Positions 1 to 5,984 of a DNA stretch of 13,897 nucleotides are shown here, one piece after another. Positions within the stretch are counted from its first letter, which is position 1; every line of letters starts with the position of its first letter. This stretch comes from CAYSEQ01 sp964430475 (lineage in GTDB: Bacteria > Patescibacteriota > Microgenomatia > UBA8517). The DNA lies in contig CAYSEQ010000017.1 of the NCBI GenBank assembly GCA_964430475.1, forward strand, positions 1-13,897. Reading direction: 5' to 3'. A program made the translations under genes and the position numbers. The notes beneath the pieces were generated by a model. The model had not been told where the DNA came from and ran no database searches. It saw only the letters and a program-made list of their open reading frames with translations.

Positions 1-6
1 AAATAG

Positions 7-28
7 CTCATTCTTTTCCTTGAATGAG
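7..28. repeat. Short inverted repeat at the window edge
   Basis: A 7-base arm CTCATTC (7-13) is matched by GAATGAG (22-28) around an 8-base loop. No T-run follows on either strand, so it is not a convincing intrinsic terminator. The neighbouring gene to the left is outside the window. No ORF, tRNA or known RNA motif was seen in 1-110. Confidence 0.3.
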
Positions 29-110
29 TCTAATATGTATCTGAACTTATGCAGATCTTTAAAAGTTAGGGAGTTAAATTACAAATTGCAAATTAAAAGT
101 TAAGGCTTTT

Positions 111-287
111 AGAATTTAGAATCAAGAAGCAAAAGGCAAGAAGTAAGAATCTAGAATCTAGAATCTAGAATTTTTAACCATTAATCATAATCATTAAATT
201 CTTTTTTGAAAATTTGAATTTATTTAGGATTTAGAATTTGGAAATTTTCTAGGATTTAGCTTGTCTGACGCCTAGACAGAGATTTAG
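111..287. repeat. Dispersed intergenic heptamer-based repeat, copy A
   Basis: First of three related AT-rich spacers. In order it holds: degenerate AGAATCA/CTAGAAT units (111-170); a TTTTTAACCATTAA block followed by a CATTAAATTCTTTTTTGAAA block (171-212); TTTAGGA/TTTAGAA units; then a GC-richer hairpin with TCTG (264-267) opposite CAGA (277-280); and finally GATTTAG. It sits beyond the 3' end of the minus-strand M20 peptidase gene. The rest of 1-392 holds further heptamer arrays (separate entry) and no gene. Confidence 0.75.
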
Positions 288-292
288 TATTT

Positions 293-395
293 CTTAACCA
301 TTAACCATTAAACATTAATCAATTTTTTGGAAATTAGTATTTTGAAATTAGAACTTTCTTAACCACTAACCACTAACAACTAACAACTAATACTA
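293..395. repeat. Heptamer tandem arrays (TTAACCA / CTAACAA)
   Basis: At 293-321 there are four consecutive heptamers of the TTAACCA/TTAAACA/TTAATCA type. At 359-395 there is a second run of TTAACCA, CTAACCA, CTAACAA and CTAATA units with period close to 7. The second run extends into the 3' end of the M20 peptidase gene, so its TAG stop codon (393-395 on the minus strand) is made from repeat sequence. Bases 323-357 between the arrays hold unstructured AT-rich sequence. Confidence 0.7.
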
Positions 396-1739
396 ATTTT
401 TAATCTCCAAGAGTCTTTTGTAAAAATCTGTCATAACCTCGATTCCTTTATAATAGTTTGATAGACGAAAGTATTCATTTGGAGCGTGGATATTTGATCC
501 AGGAAGAGCAAAACCCACCATTACTACAGGTACTCTTAGAGCCTTTGCCATAATAGGCACAAATCCTATTGAACCTCCTACTCCTTTGAACACAGGCTCT
601 TTTTTGTAAATCTTCCTTAAACTTTGCTTCATTAGAGTAAAGACAGAGTCATTAGTTGGGGCGATGTAAGGTAAGCAATCTGCGTGCTTTATTATTTTTA
701 CCTTAACCCAATTTGGAAAAAGAGTTTTTATATACCTTTCAAAATTTTTATAAATTTTTGCAGGTTTTTGATTTGGTACAAGTCTCATACTAATTTTAGC
801 GGATGCTTTATAAGGGATTATTGTTTTACTTCCCTCCCCTTGATATCCTCCGGATATTCCGTTTATGTCAAGAGTAGGCCTAATTGAAATTCTTTCACCT
901 AGTGAATACTGAAGTTCTCCTCCGCCGATTCCGTATAATTCTCCCTCTTTTATTATTTCCTCTTGGGATTTTGATTGTAATTTTATTGTTTCAACTTTTT
1001 GTTTCAAAGATAGCGAAACATCGTCATAGAATTTCGGGATTTTTATTCTCCCCTTCTCGTCTTTAAGTTTTGAAATAGCTCGAGCCAAGAGGATAATCGG
1101 ATTTTCTGCAACACCTCCAAATTCACCTGAATGCAAATCGTGTTTTGCCGTTTGAACCTCCACTTCAGTATATAAAAGTCCTCTTAGGCTAATGTCGATT
1201 GAGGGTTGATTCCTTTTTGGCATATCAGTATCGGAGACAATAAGGTAGTCACTTTTTAAGAGATTGCTTGAATATTTTTTAGCAAAATTTTGTATACTCG
1301 GTGATCCCACCTCTTCTTCACCCTCAATGATGAATTTGAAATTAATTGGGATTTTTTTATTTTCTTCTAACAGTCTTTTTACAGCCATTATATGAATCAT
1401 AACTTGACCTTTATTGTCAGAAGAACCCCTTGCAAAAAGTTGGTCGCCTTTTATAGTAGGTTTGAAAGGAGGGTTTTTCCATTCATCCAAAGGTTCAGGT
1501 GGTTGGACATCATAATGCCCATAAATAAGAACTGTTGGCAGTTTATCATTGATTGTTAGAGAAGCATAGATTGCATCATGTTTTATCCCTTTAAGAATTT
1601 TTGTCTTAAAACCAAAAGAACGAAAAAGACGATCTAAATATTTTCTTGCATTTTCCATATCATTTATATATTGTTCCTGAGTGGATACTGAAGGAATCTC
1701 GAGAAAGTCTAAAAGGGGTTTGAGAAATTCATCTTTCAT
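393..1739 (-). CDS. M20 family metallopeptidase (dipeptidase-like)
   Basis: Probably a cytoplasmic zinc-dependent exopeptidase that cleaves dipeptides or short peptides and scavenges amino acids; the substrate cannot be read from sequence. The M20 metal-site motifs are present in order: GHYDVQPP with His75 and Asp77, the SSDNKG motif with bridging Asp108, EGEEEVGS near 139-146 with the catalytic and metal-binding glutamates, VSDTD near 168-172, and a C-terminal GSNIHAPNE motif with the last metal His near 417. DLHSG near 201-205 marks the inserted dimerisation domain. Length 448 residues is normal for the dipeptidase subgroup (CNDP/DapE-like). No signal peptide is visible. It starts at an ATG with a possible promoter (TTTACT, 18 bp, TAAAAT) ending 7 bases upstream and no Shine-Dalgarno sequence. 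Gene 81 bp downstream of the DUF5660-like gene. Confidence 0.93.
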   Translation of the reverse strand: MKDEFLKPLLDFLEIPSVSTQEQYINDMENARKYLDRLFRSFGFKTKILKGIKHDAIYASLTINDKLPTVLIYGHYDVQPPEPLDEWKNPPFKPTIKGDQLFARGSSDNKGQVMIHIMAVKRLLEENKKIPINFKFIIEGEEEVGSPSIQNFAKKYSSNLLKSDYLIVSDTDMPKRNQPSIDISLRGLLYTEVEVQTAKHDLHSGEFGGVAENPIILLARAISKLKDEKGRIKIPKFYDDVSLSLKQKVETIKLQSKSQEEIIKEGELYGIGGGELQYSLGERISIRPTLDINGISGGYQGEGSKTIIPYKASAKISMRLVPNQKPAKIYKNFERYIKTLFPNWVKVKIIKHADCLPYIAPTNDSVFTLMKQSLRKIYKKEPVFKGVGGSIGFVPIMAKALRVPVVMVGFALPGSNIHAPNEYFRLSNYYKGIEVMTDFYKRLLEIKN

Positions 1740-1746
1740 ATTGGTA

Positions 1747-1776
1747 ATTTTATCTAAAAGACGAGTAGGAAGTAAA
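1747..1776 (-). promoter_or_regulatory. Putative promoter of the M20 peptidase gene
   Basis: A -35 box TTTACT (1771-1776) and -10 box TAAAAT (1747-1752) are separated by 18 bp. The -10 box ends only 7 bases before the ATG at 1739, so transcription would begin at or next to the start codon. Matches are partial (4/6 and 5/6), and AT-rich DNA gives such matches by chance. Confidence 0.4.
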
Positions 1777-1820
1777 ATTTATTTAGAGAAAGAGTTAATG
1801 TTTATTTGTTAAGTTTTCAG

Positions 1821-2450
1821 TTATCCTGCTGACCTTTGCAGATAATGCTCACCTGAAAGTAGATATTTTGCCCCATATTTTGCGTATCTTGCTGCCCAAG
1901 CGTTTTTCTTAGCAGATCTTTTGTTTAGGACATGTAGCCATTCGGAAGCGGATTCTATTTTTTTTCTAAAACTTCTTAGGAATTCCCATAATTTTTCAAA
2001 AAAGGTAACATGATATTCGCTTGGGTCAACAATAACTTGCATAGCGGCGATCTCGGTTTCTTCTGCTAAATTTTCCGTGTTTTTGGCGACCATGAGAATC
2101 TCTTTCTGAAGGGCGTCTATTTTGATTCTGAGTTCATCTGTTTTTCTTTCTAGAAGCTGTTTTTCTTCCCTTTCAAGCCTTGCTATAAATTCACTCTTCC
2201 TTTTTTCTTTTACAAGATTTTCTTGTTTCTCTGATAAAACTTCACTTATGCGGATAGTTTCCCCGGGCCCGATTTCTCCGGATCGCTTTTGGGAGGGCAG
2301 TCTTATTCCCAAAAGTTGCTCAAAAAACTTATTTTGTATTTGAATTACCTCATCCTTCATCTGATGAGTGGTTGATTTTCCAATGTCTTTTAAGGCTTCA
2401 AGGGGGTTGGGGTATTTGATAAATTTTTGTTTATTATTTGAATTTGTCAT
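1821..2450 (-). CDS. DUF5660-like protein, lineage-restricted, coiled coil
   Basis: Function unknown. From memory it resembles the DUF5660 family described in Microgenomates genomes; the C-terminal stretch ending LLSGEHYLQRSAG is the most recognisable part, but I could not search for it. What can be seen in 209 residues: an N-terminal segment with proline-containing NPLEALKDIG; a glycine-rich GEIGPGETIRI turn near 58-68; a long charged Glu/Lys helix likely to form a coiled coil (about 70-130); and a basic, aromatic C-terminal third (FFEKLWEFLRSFRKK, then KKNAWAARYAKYGAKY). There is no signal peptide or membrane segment, so it is probably cytoplasmic. It has its own good promoter and an ATG start. 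Confidence 0.8.
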   Translation of the reverse strand: MTNSNNKQKFIKYPNPLEALKDIGKSTTHQMKDEVIQIQNKFFEQLLGIRLPSQKRSGEIGPGETIRISEVLSEKQENLVKEKRKSEFIARLEREEKQLLERKTDELRIKIDALQKEILMVAKNTENLAEETEIAAMQVIVDPSEYHVTFFEKLWEFLRSFRKKIESASEWLHVLNKRSAKKNAWAARYAKYGAKYLLSGEHYLQRSAG

Positions 2451-2464
2451 GATGATTGGAAGCG

Positions 2465-2493
2465 ATTATACCAAAATTGGTTTATCAAATCAA
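2465..2493 (-). promoter_or_regulatory. Promoter of the DUF5660-like gene (extended -10)
   Basis: The -35 box TTGATT (2488-2493), a 17-bp spacer and the -10 box TATAAT (2465-2470) form a near-consensus promoter. TGG before the -10 makes it an extended -10 (TGnTATAAT). The -10 ends 14 bases before the ATG at 2450, leaving a 5' UTR of roughly 7 bases with no room for a ribosome binding site. Confidence 0.7.
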
Positions 2494-2582
2494 TTGCCAA
2501 TGTTGACCGCAATGTAAATTCTAATCTTTGAATAAACTACAAGTAAAAATTAAAAATTAAAAGTTTAAAGTTAAAAATTTTA

Positions 2583-2746
2583 GGATCAAGAATCAAGAAT
2601 TAAGAATTTTTAACCATTAACCATAATCATTAAATTCTTTTTTGAAAATTTGGATTTTGAGAATTTGAAATTGTTTAGGATTTAGAATTTAGGATTTTGA
2701 AATTGTTTAAGATTTAGCTTGTCTGCCGACTAAGCAGAGGTTTAGA
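2583..2746. repeat. Dispersed intergenic heptamer-based repeat, copy B
   Basis: Second copy, in the same orientation and block order as copy A: GATCAAGAATCAAGAAT units, the TTTTTAACCATTAACC block, the CATTAAATTCTTTTTTGAAA block, TTTAGGA/TTTAGAA units, then a hairpin TCTGC (2722-2726) opposite GCAGA (2734-2738) followed by GGTTTAG. It lies beyond the 3' end of the minus-strand trigger factor gene; the hairpin is about 72 bases past its stop. The remainder of 2494-2809 is AT-rich spacer with no gene seen. Confidence 0.75.
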
Positions 2747-2809
2747 ATTTAGATTTCTTTATCATTAAAGATTAACTATTTACTCTTAAATGTTGATGTC
2801 TAAAGGCTT

Positions 2810-3712
2810 TTAAGCAAGTGAGGTGAGATAGTCTAAAGCTTTTCTTCTTCGTAAGATTGTTTCAAGGAATCTTTTTCTATCTTCATTCTCCAGTTCCTTT
2901 GCAAGTTTGGGGTCAGCACCTGCTGCATTTATCGCTGCCTCAATTTCTTTTGGATCTACATTTATATTTTGTTCTTGGGCTACTTTCGTTAATATTAAGT
3001 CAAGAGCAATCGCATCATGTGCTTGTTTTTCGTACTCTTGACGCAGTTGCTGCGGTGTTTTTTGGCTTGATGAAAGATAGCTTTCTAAAGATAAACCAAT
3101 TTTTTCAAGTCTTGATAAAAGTCGCGAAAGCCTGGAATTTGCTTCTTCCTCAATCAAAATCTTGGGAATTTTAACCTTCACTGAATCCAGAAGTGTTTTA
3201 ATTACCATTTGTTCTTTTTCTTCTTTTGTTAAGTCCTCAGTTTGGTTTTCTGAAGCGGGTTTTGAAGTTCCAGGCGTCCAAATCTTTCTTACTTTTAATA
3301 CATCCAATAAAGCCTTTTTGTAATTACCAAGTTCAACTTCCGGAATTTCGCAGGTTATCGCTTTTATTTCCCAATCTTCATCCTTTCTGGCTTTAGTTAA
3401 CTCAAATCTGGGGTAAATAGAGGGTCTAATTTTATATTTTTTGAGTGCATGGTTTATTAGATTAGGTAAAAGTTTAGAAAGAATTTTTTCTAAAATTGTA
3501 TTTTCTGAAAGTGTCTGCTCAATTTTAGAAATAGGTGCAAACCCCTTCCTGAAGCCCGGAATTTCTACTTCTCTGGAAAGTTCCTTTAAGGTTTCCTCTC
3601 TTCTTTTTTTTATTTCAGAATAAGGAATAATGAATGTAATCTGTATTGTCCCATCCTCACTTCGCGCGAAAGTAGTAGATATTTTATTTCGTTTATCTTT
3701 CAGTTTTGGCAT
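2810..3712 (-). CDS. tig: Trigger factor-like chaperone lacking the PPIase domain
   Basis: Ribosome-associated chaperone that binds nascent chains at the exit tunnel. The N-terminal ribosome-binding domain (about 13-120) carries the trigger factor signature as GFRKGFAP at 53-60. The FRK part is kept, but the following lysine of the usual GFRxGK form is Phe. The chain then reaches CEIPEVELGNYKKAL (121-135), a short linker, and the all-helical C-terminal domain (about 163-300, including KIPKILIEEEANSRL and INVDPKEIEAAI). Typical trigger factors are about 430 residues with an FKBP-type PPIase domain inserted in the middle; here 300 residues leave no room for it. The reading frame is intact, so this is a reduced architecture, not a broken gene. 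ATG start with a strong promoter directly upstream. Confidence 0.9.
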   Translation of the reverse strand: MPKLKDKRNKISTTFARSEDGTIQITFIIPYSEIKKRREETLKELSREVEIPGFRKGFAPISKIEQTLSENTILEKILSKLLPNLINHALKKYKIRPSIYPRFELTKARKDEDWEIKAITCEIPEVELGNYKKALLDVLKVRKIWTPGTSKPASENQTEDLTKEEKEQMVIKTLLDSVKVKIPKILIEEEANSRLSRLLSRLEKIGLSLESYLSSSQKTPQQLRQEYEKQAHDAIALDLILTKVAQEQNINVDPKEIEAAINAAGADPKLAKELENEDRKRFLETILRRRKALDYLTSLA

Positions 3713-3718
3713 GCAGAT

Positions 3719-3748
3719 ATTATACCTTAGGAAAGTAGAGATTGTCCA
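3719..3748 (-). promoter_or_regulatory. Promoter of the trigger factor gene
   Basis: TGGACA (3743-3748), an 18-bp spacer and a perfect TATAAT (3719-3724). Only 6 bases separate the -10 from the ATG at 3712, so the predicted transcript starts at or within a base or two of the start codon (leaderless). No Shine-Dalgarno sequence is present. Confidence 0.65.
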
Positions 3749-3802
3749 AATTTAAATCCATAAAATGTTGATTCCCTAAAAAGAGTCGTAAGAGAAATTT
3801 AA

Positions 3803-3967
3803 TTAACCCTTATGTTGTATTTTAAAGTGTGAGGGGTTAAATTTGGGATTAGAGATAACTCCTTTTATTCGATTACCACTTAAGACCCGCCCCTTAAAAT
3901 AATCTGGGGTTCTAAACCCAGGTCCTTTTTGACTACTATCTGCCTTTTTCTTAATAAAGGTTTTCAT
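3803..3967 (-). CDS. Small basic protein, 54 residues, unknown function
   Basis: A short open frame (ATG at 3967-3965, TAA at 3805-3803) fills most of the gap between the trigger factor and the holin-like gene. The product begins MKTFIKKKADSS, contains GPGFRTPDYFKGRVLSG near 15-31, and ends KFNPSHFKIQHKG. It is strongly basic, rich in Gly, Lys and aromatic residues, and has no membrane segment. The composition looks like a small nucleic-acid- or ribosome-binding protein, but that is inference. Support for it being real: a TATAAT box lies 14 bases before the ATG, the spacing seen at the DUF5660-like gene, and this stretch is more GC-rich and free of the heptamer repeats that fill other gaps. 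I do not recognise the family with confidence. Confidence 0.6.
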   Translation of the reverse strand: MKTFIKKKADSSQKGPGFRTPDYFKGRVLSGNRIKGVISNPKFNPSHFKIQHKG

Positions 3968-3981
3968 GTATTTTGGAATTA

Positions 3982-3987
3982 ATTATA
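3982..3987 (-). promoter_or_regulatory. -10 box of the 54-residue gene
   Basis: A perfect TATAAT on the minus strand ends 14 bases before the ATG at 3967. No good -35 box is seen at 16-18 bp upstream; that region overlaps the 3' end of the holin-like gene. Confidence 0.4.
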
Positions 3988-4011
3988 TACAAAATTGATG
4001 AGAATTTGTAT

Positions 4012-4356
4012 TTATTTTTTGTCTTCAGCGAGTTTGTTTAAAAACATAGATACTAGTGAAAGGACAATTGAGGCAATAACTGCTGTTAAGAAATTTTCTA
4101 TTTGGAAACCCGGAACAATGAAACTTATACCCCATAAAAGAACAACATTGATAAGAAATGCAGTAATTCCAAAGGTAATAATAGTAAGGGGTATAAAGAT
4201 TATTTGGAGGATAGGCTTTATAAATGTGTTCACCACTCCAATAACTACTGCTGTAACAATAGTTGACCATAAACTATCAAATTCAAAACCAGGGACAATG
4301 TAGGATACAATAAGTAGAGTAAAAACATTTAAACCTAAAGTAATTATGAGTTTCAT
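4012..4356 (-). CDS. Four-helix membrane protein, YvlD/phage holin superfamily IV
   Basis: Small integral membrane protein of 114 residues with four predicted hydrophobic helices (about 3-22, 29-48, 53-77 and 87-108). The KPILQIIFIPLTIITFGITAF segment, the following asparagine in LINVVLL, and two VPGF turns (SYIVPGFEF and SFIVPGFQI) match the PF04020 family (YvlD, 'mycobacterial 4 TMS phage holin'). The holin label is historical; most members are chromosomal envelope proteins of unknown role and nothing phage-like surrounds this gene. The two VPGF-containing halves look like an internal duplication. ATG start; no Shine-Dalgarno sequence. A TTGACA lies at 4415-4420 on the minus strand, but the TATAAT near it (4399-4404) is too close to pair with it. 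Confidence 0.88.
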   Translation of the reverse strand: MKLIITLGLNVFTLLIVSYIVPGFEFDSLWSTIVTAVVIGVVNTFIKPILQIIFIPLTIITFGITAFLINVVLLWGISFIVPGFQIENFLTAVIASIVLSLVSMFLNKLAEDKK

Positions 4357-4493
4357 TTATGTTGTGTTTTGGTAACTTCTCTAACAAATTAATGATGGAT
4401 TATAATGGAGGATTTGTCAATGTTTAGTAATGCAAAGTGAAGAGGAAAAATCAAAAATACCGAATTCTAAAGTTTAGGTCTGGTTTTGGGGAT

Positions 4494-4687
4494 CAGAATC
4501 AAGAATCAAGAATATAGAATCTAGAATCAAGAATTAAGAATTTTTAACCATTAACTATTAATCATTAAATTCTTTTTTGAAAATTCGGATTTTGAAAATT
4601 TGAATTTATTTAGGATTTAGAATTTAGGATTTAGGATTTGGAAATTTTCTAGGATTTAACTTGTCTGCCGCCTAGGCAGGGATTTAT
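4494..4687. repeat. Dispersed intergenic heptamer-based repeat, copy C
   Basis: Third and longest copy. Seven near-identical heptamers of the AGAATCA type run through 4494-4540, then come the TTTTTAACCATTAACT block, the CATTAAATTCTTTTTTGAAA block, four TTTAGGA-type heptamers (about 4609-4640) and the hairpin CTGCC (4665-4669) opposite GGCAG (4675-4679), then GATTTA. It lies beyond the 3' end of the hydrolase gene; the hairpin is about 107 bases past its stop. The rest of the 4357-4786 gap holds a perfect palindrome ACCTTAAGGT (4713-4722) and a small hairpin TACTTT/AAAGTA (4753-4767), neither a clear terminator, and no gene. Confidence 0.78.
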
Positions 4688-4786
4688 AAAAAATTAGGAT
4701 CTAGACTTTTTAACCTTAAGGTATATTTTCTCGAATTATTTGAATTCTTATGTACTTTTTTAAAGTATAAAAAATAAATTAGATTC

Positions 4787-5863
4787 TTATTTACTCATCT
4801 TTATTTTGAAAAATTCTAGATCTCTTTCAACAACCAGATTCCAGTCAGGTTGTAAATTATGATCCGCATTTGCGTATTTATAGTAAGTTATATCCTTTCT
4901 CAAATTTCGAAGTTTATTCACAAGATTTTCAGTCCAAGTTGCTGGTACTTCTGTATCCTTTAAACCTTGATGTATTTGGAGAGGTGAGTTAATCTTTTCA
5001 AGATAAAGGTCAAGTGAATATAAGTCTGGATCATAGAGTTCCTCAAATTTTGCAAGTTCTTTTCTAATAAACTTTCCTCTGTCTTCCGATTCGTCGGTAT
5101 AAAATAAAATTGAATAGGGAAAAAAGACAGAAACAGGTGCCCAAAGCGTTGTTGGATAGTTACCCTGGGTAATTTCTAAGACCGTTAAGGCTATTTGTCC
5201 ACCATTAGAATGACCCCAAAGGAAAATTTTAGAGAAATTGTTTAATAAGTCATTTAGCTTACTTGTATCCTCTATTTCTTCTGAAACTTGAATTAAATCT
5301 TGTTTACCTTCTTGTACCAAGGTAAATGTTTTTATAAGACTCAAAACCGTTACATAGGATTGAAACCTAGCTTCAAAAATATTTTCCGCCTCTTTGTCGG
5401 AACCTCCATATCCTAAAAAATCTGGCGCTATTGTGATAATGCCATTTTTAGCAAAGAATGCTGAAGCATTTCTTGTTCCATCGCCTGTTTTAAATCTTTT
5501 TTGATCAACATATCCCCTAAGCATTATAAGCAGAGGATGACTTCCTTTTTCCTTAGGTATGTTAATTTGGCCTGTGGTTTTCTTGAAAAGCTTATTATCA
5601 AGGGTGGGGTTAAACTCAAATTCAAAAAGATAAGAGTTAAATCCTTGATCCTCTTTTAGTACTTGTTTTAGGGTAAATTTTCCTGGTTGTATATTTGATT
5701 TACTTAAGTTTTCAATTGTGTACTTTTCTAAATATTTCATTGTTTTTTGAGGTTGTTGAGTATTTTGGAAATTTATATTTTCTTCTCTGGGGCTTTTGCT
5801 TAATGAGAATAAAGTCAAAAAAGATAAAATTATAACGATTAGTGTTGTAAGTATTTTTTTCAT
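4787..5863 (-). CDS. Secreted or membrane-anchored alpha/beta hydrolase
   Basis: Serine hydrolase of the alpha/beta fold, closest in appearance to the S9 peptidase/acyl-peptide hydrolase-like group; substrate unknown. Using the ATG at 5863 the protein is 358 residues. It begins MKKILTTLIVIILSFLTLF, a signal peptide or membrane anchor, so it acts outside the membrane. The catalytic triad is visible: nucleophile elbow GHSNGG with Ser219, Asp303 in HQGLKDTEVP, and His335 in ANADHNLQP. The oxyanion region is probably LRGY near 115, and DFLGYGGSD near 148-156 is typical of the fold. An in-frame TTG at 5881 would add six residues ahead of the signal peptide, but it overlaps the region of the putative -10 box, so the ATG is preferred. 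Copy C of the repeat follows the gene. Confidence 0.87.
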   Translation of the reverse strand: MKKILTTLIVIILSFLTLFSLSKSPREENINFQNTQQPQKTMKYLEKYTIENLSKSNIQPGKFTLKQVLKEDQGFNSYLFEFEFNPTLDNKLFKKTTGQINIPKEKGSHPLLIMLRGYVDQKRFKTGDGTRNASAFFAKNGIITIAPDFLGYGGSDKEAENIFEARFQSYVTVLSLIKTFTLVQEGKQDLIQVSEEIEDTSKLNDLLNNFSKIFLWGHSNGGQIALTVLEITQGNYPTTLWAPVSVFFPYSILFYTDESEDRGKFIRKELAKFEELYDPDLYSLDLYLEKINSPLQIHQGLKDTEVPATWTENLVNKLRNLRKDITYYKYANADHNLQPDWNLVVERDLEFFKIKMSK

Positions 5864-5869
5864 GATAAA

Positions 5870-5875
5870 ATTATA
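5870..5875 (-). promoter_or_regulatory. -10 box before the hydrolase gene
   Basis: A perfect TATAAT ends 6 bases before the preferred ATG at 5863, implying a leaderless transcript. A GGAG lies just upstream of this box (12 bases beyond the useful range for the ATG), so it is unlikely to serve as a ribosome binding site. No clear -35 box was found. Confidence 0.4.
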
Positions 5876-5984
5876 CTCCAATTTTAACTGTTTAAGATTT
5901 AATCTGTGATTTAGTGTTGGTTAGAAGATTGCTTGATAGATTGTAACTAAATAGAGAAGTCCTAAAATATAATGATTGGTTTTC

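Noticed and set aside
111..395. Tandem repeats as a CRISPR array
   Set aside because: The units are 7 bases long and contiguous, with no spacers of regular length and no cas genes.
3904..3922. Hairpin CTGGGGTT / AACCCAG followed by TCCTTTTT, resembling a terminator
   Set aside because: It lies inside the 54-residue reading frame and no plus-strand gene ends there; on the minus strand the following sequence is ATTATTTT, a poor U-tract.
4012..4356. Holin-like gene as evidence of a prophage
   Set aside because: The YvlD/PF04020 family is mostly chromosomal, and no phage structural, integrase or lysis genes are nearby; the lysozyme-fold genes have export signals of their own and lie 7 kb away.
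4399..4420. TTGACA and TATAAT before the holin-like gene as one promoter
   Set aside because: The two boxes are separated by only 10 bp, too short for sigma70; each might belong to a different weak promoter.
5864..5881. TTG start adding six residues to the hydrolase
   Set aside because: The ATG start gives a standard signal peptide beginning MKK, and the TTG region overlaps a TATAAT box directly before that ATG.
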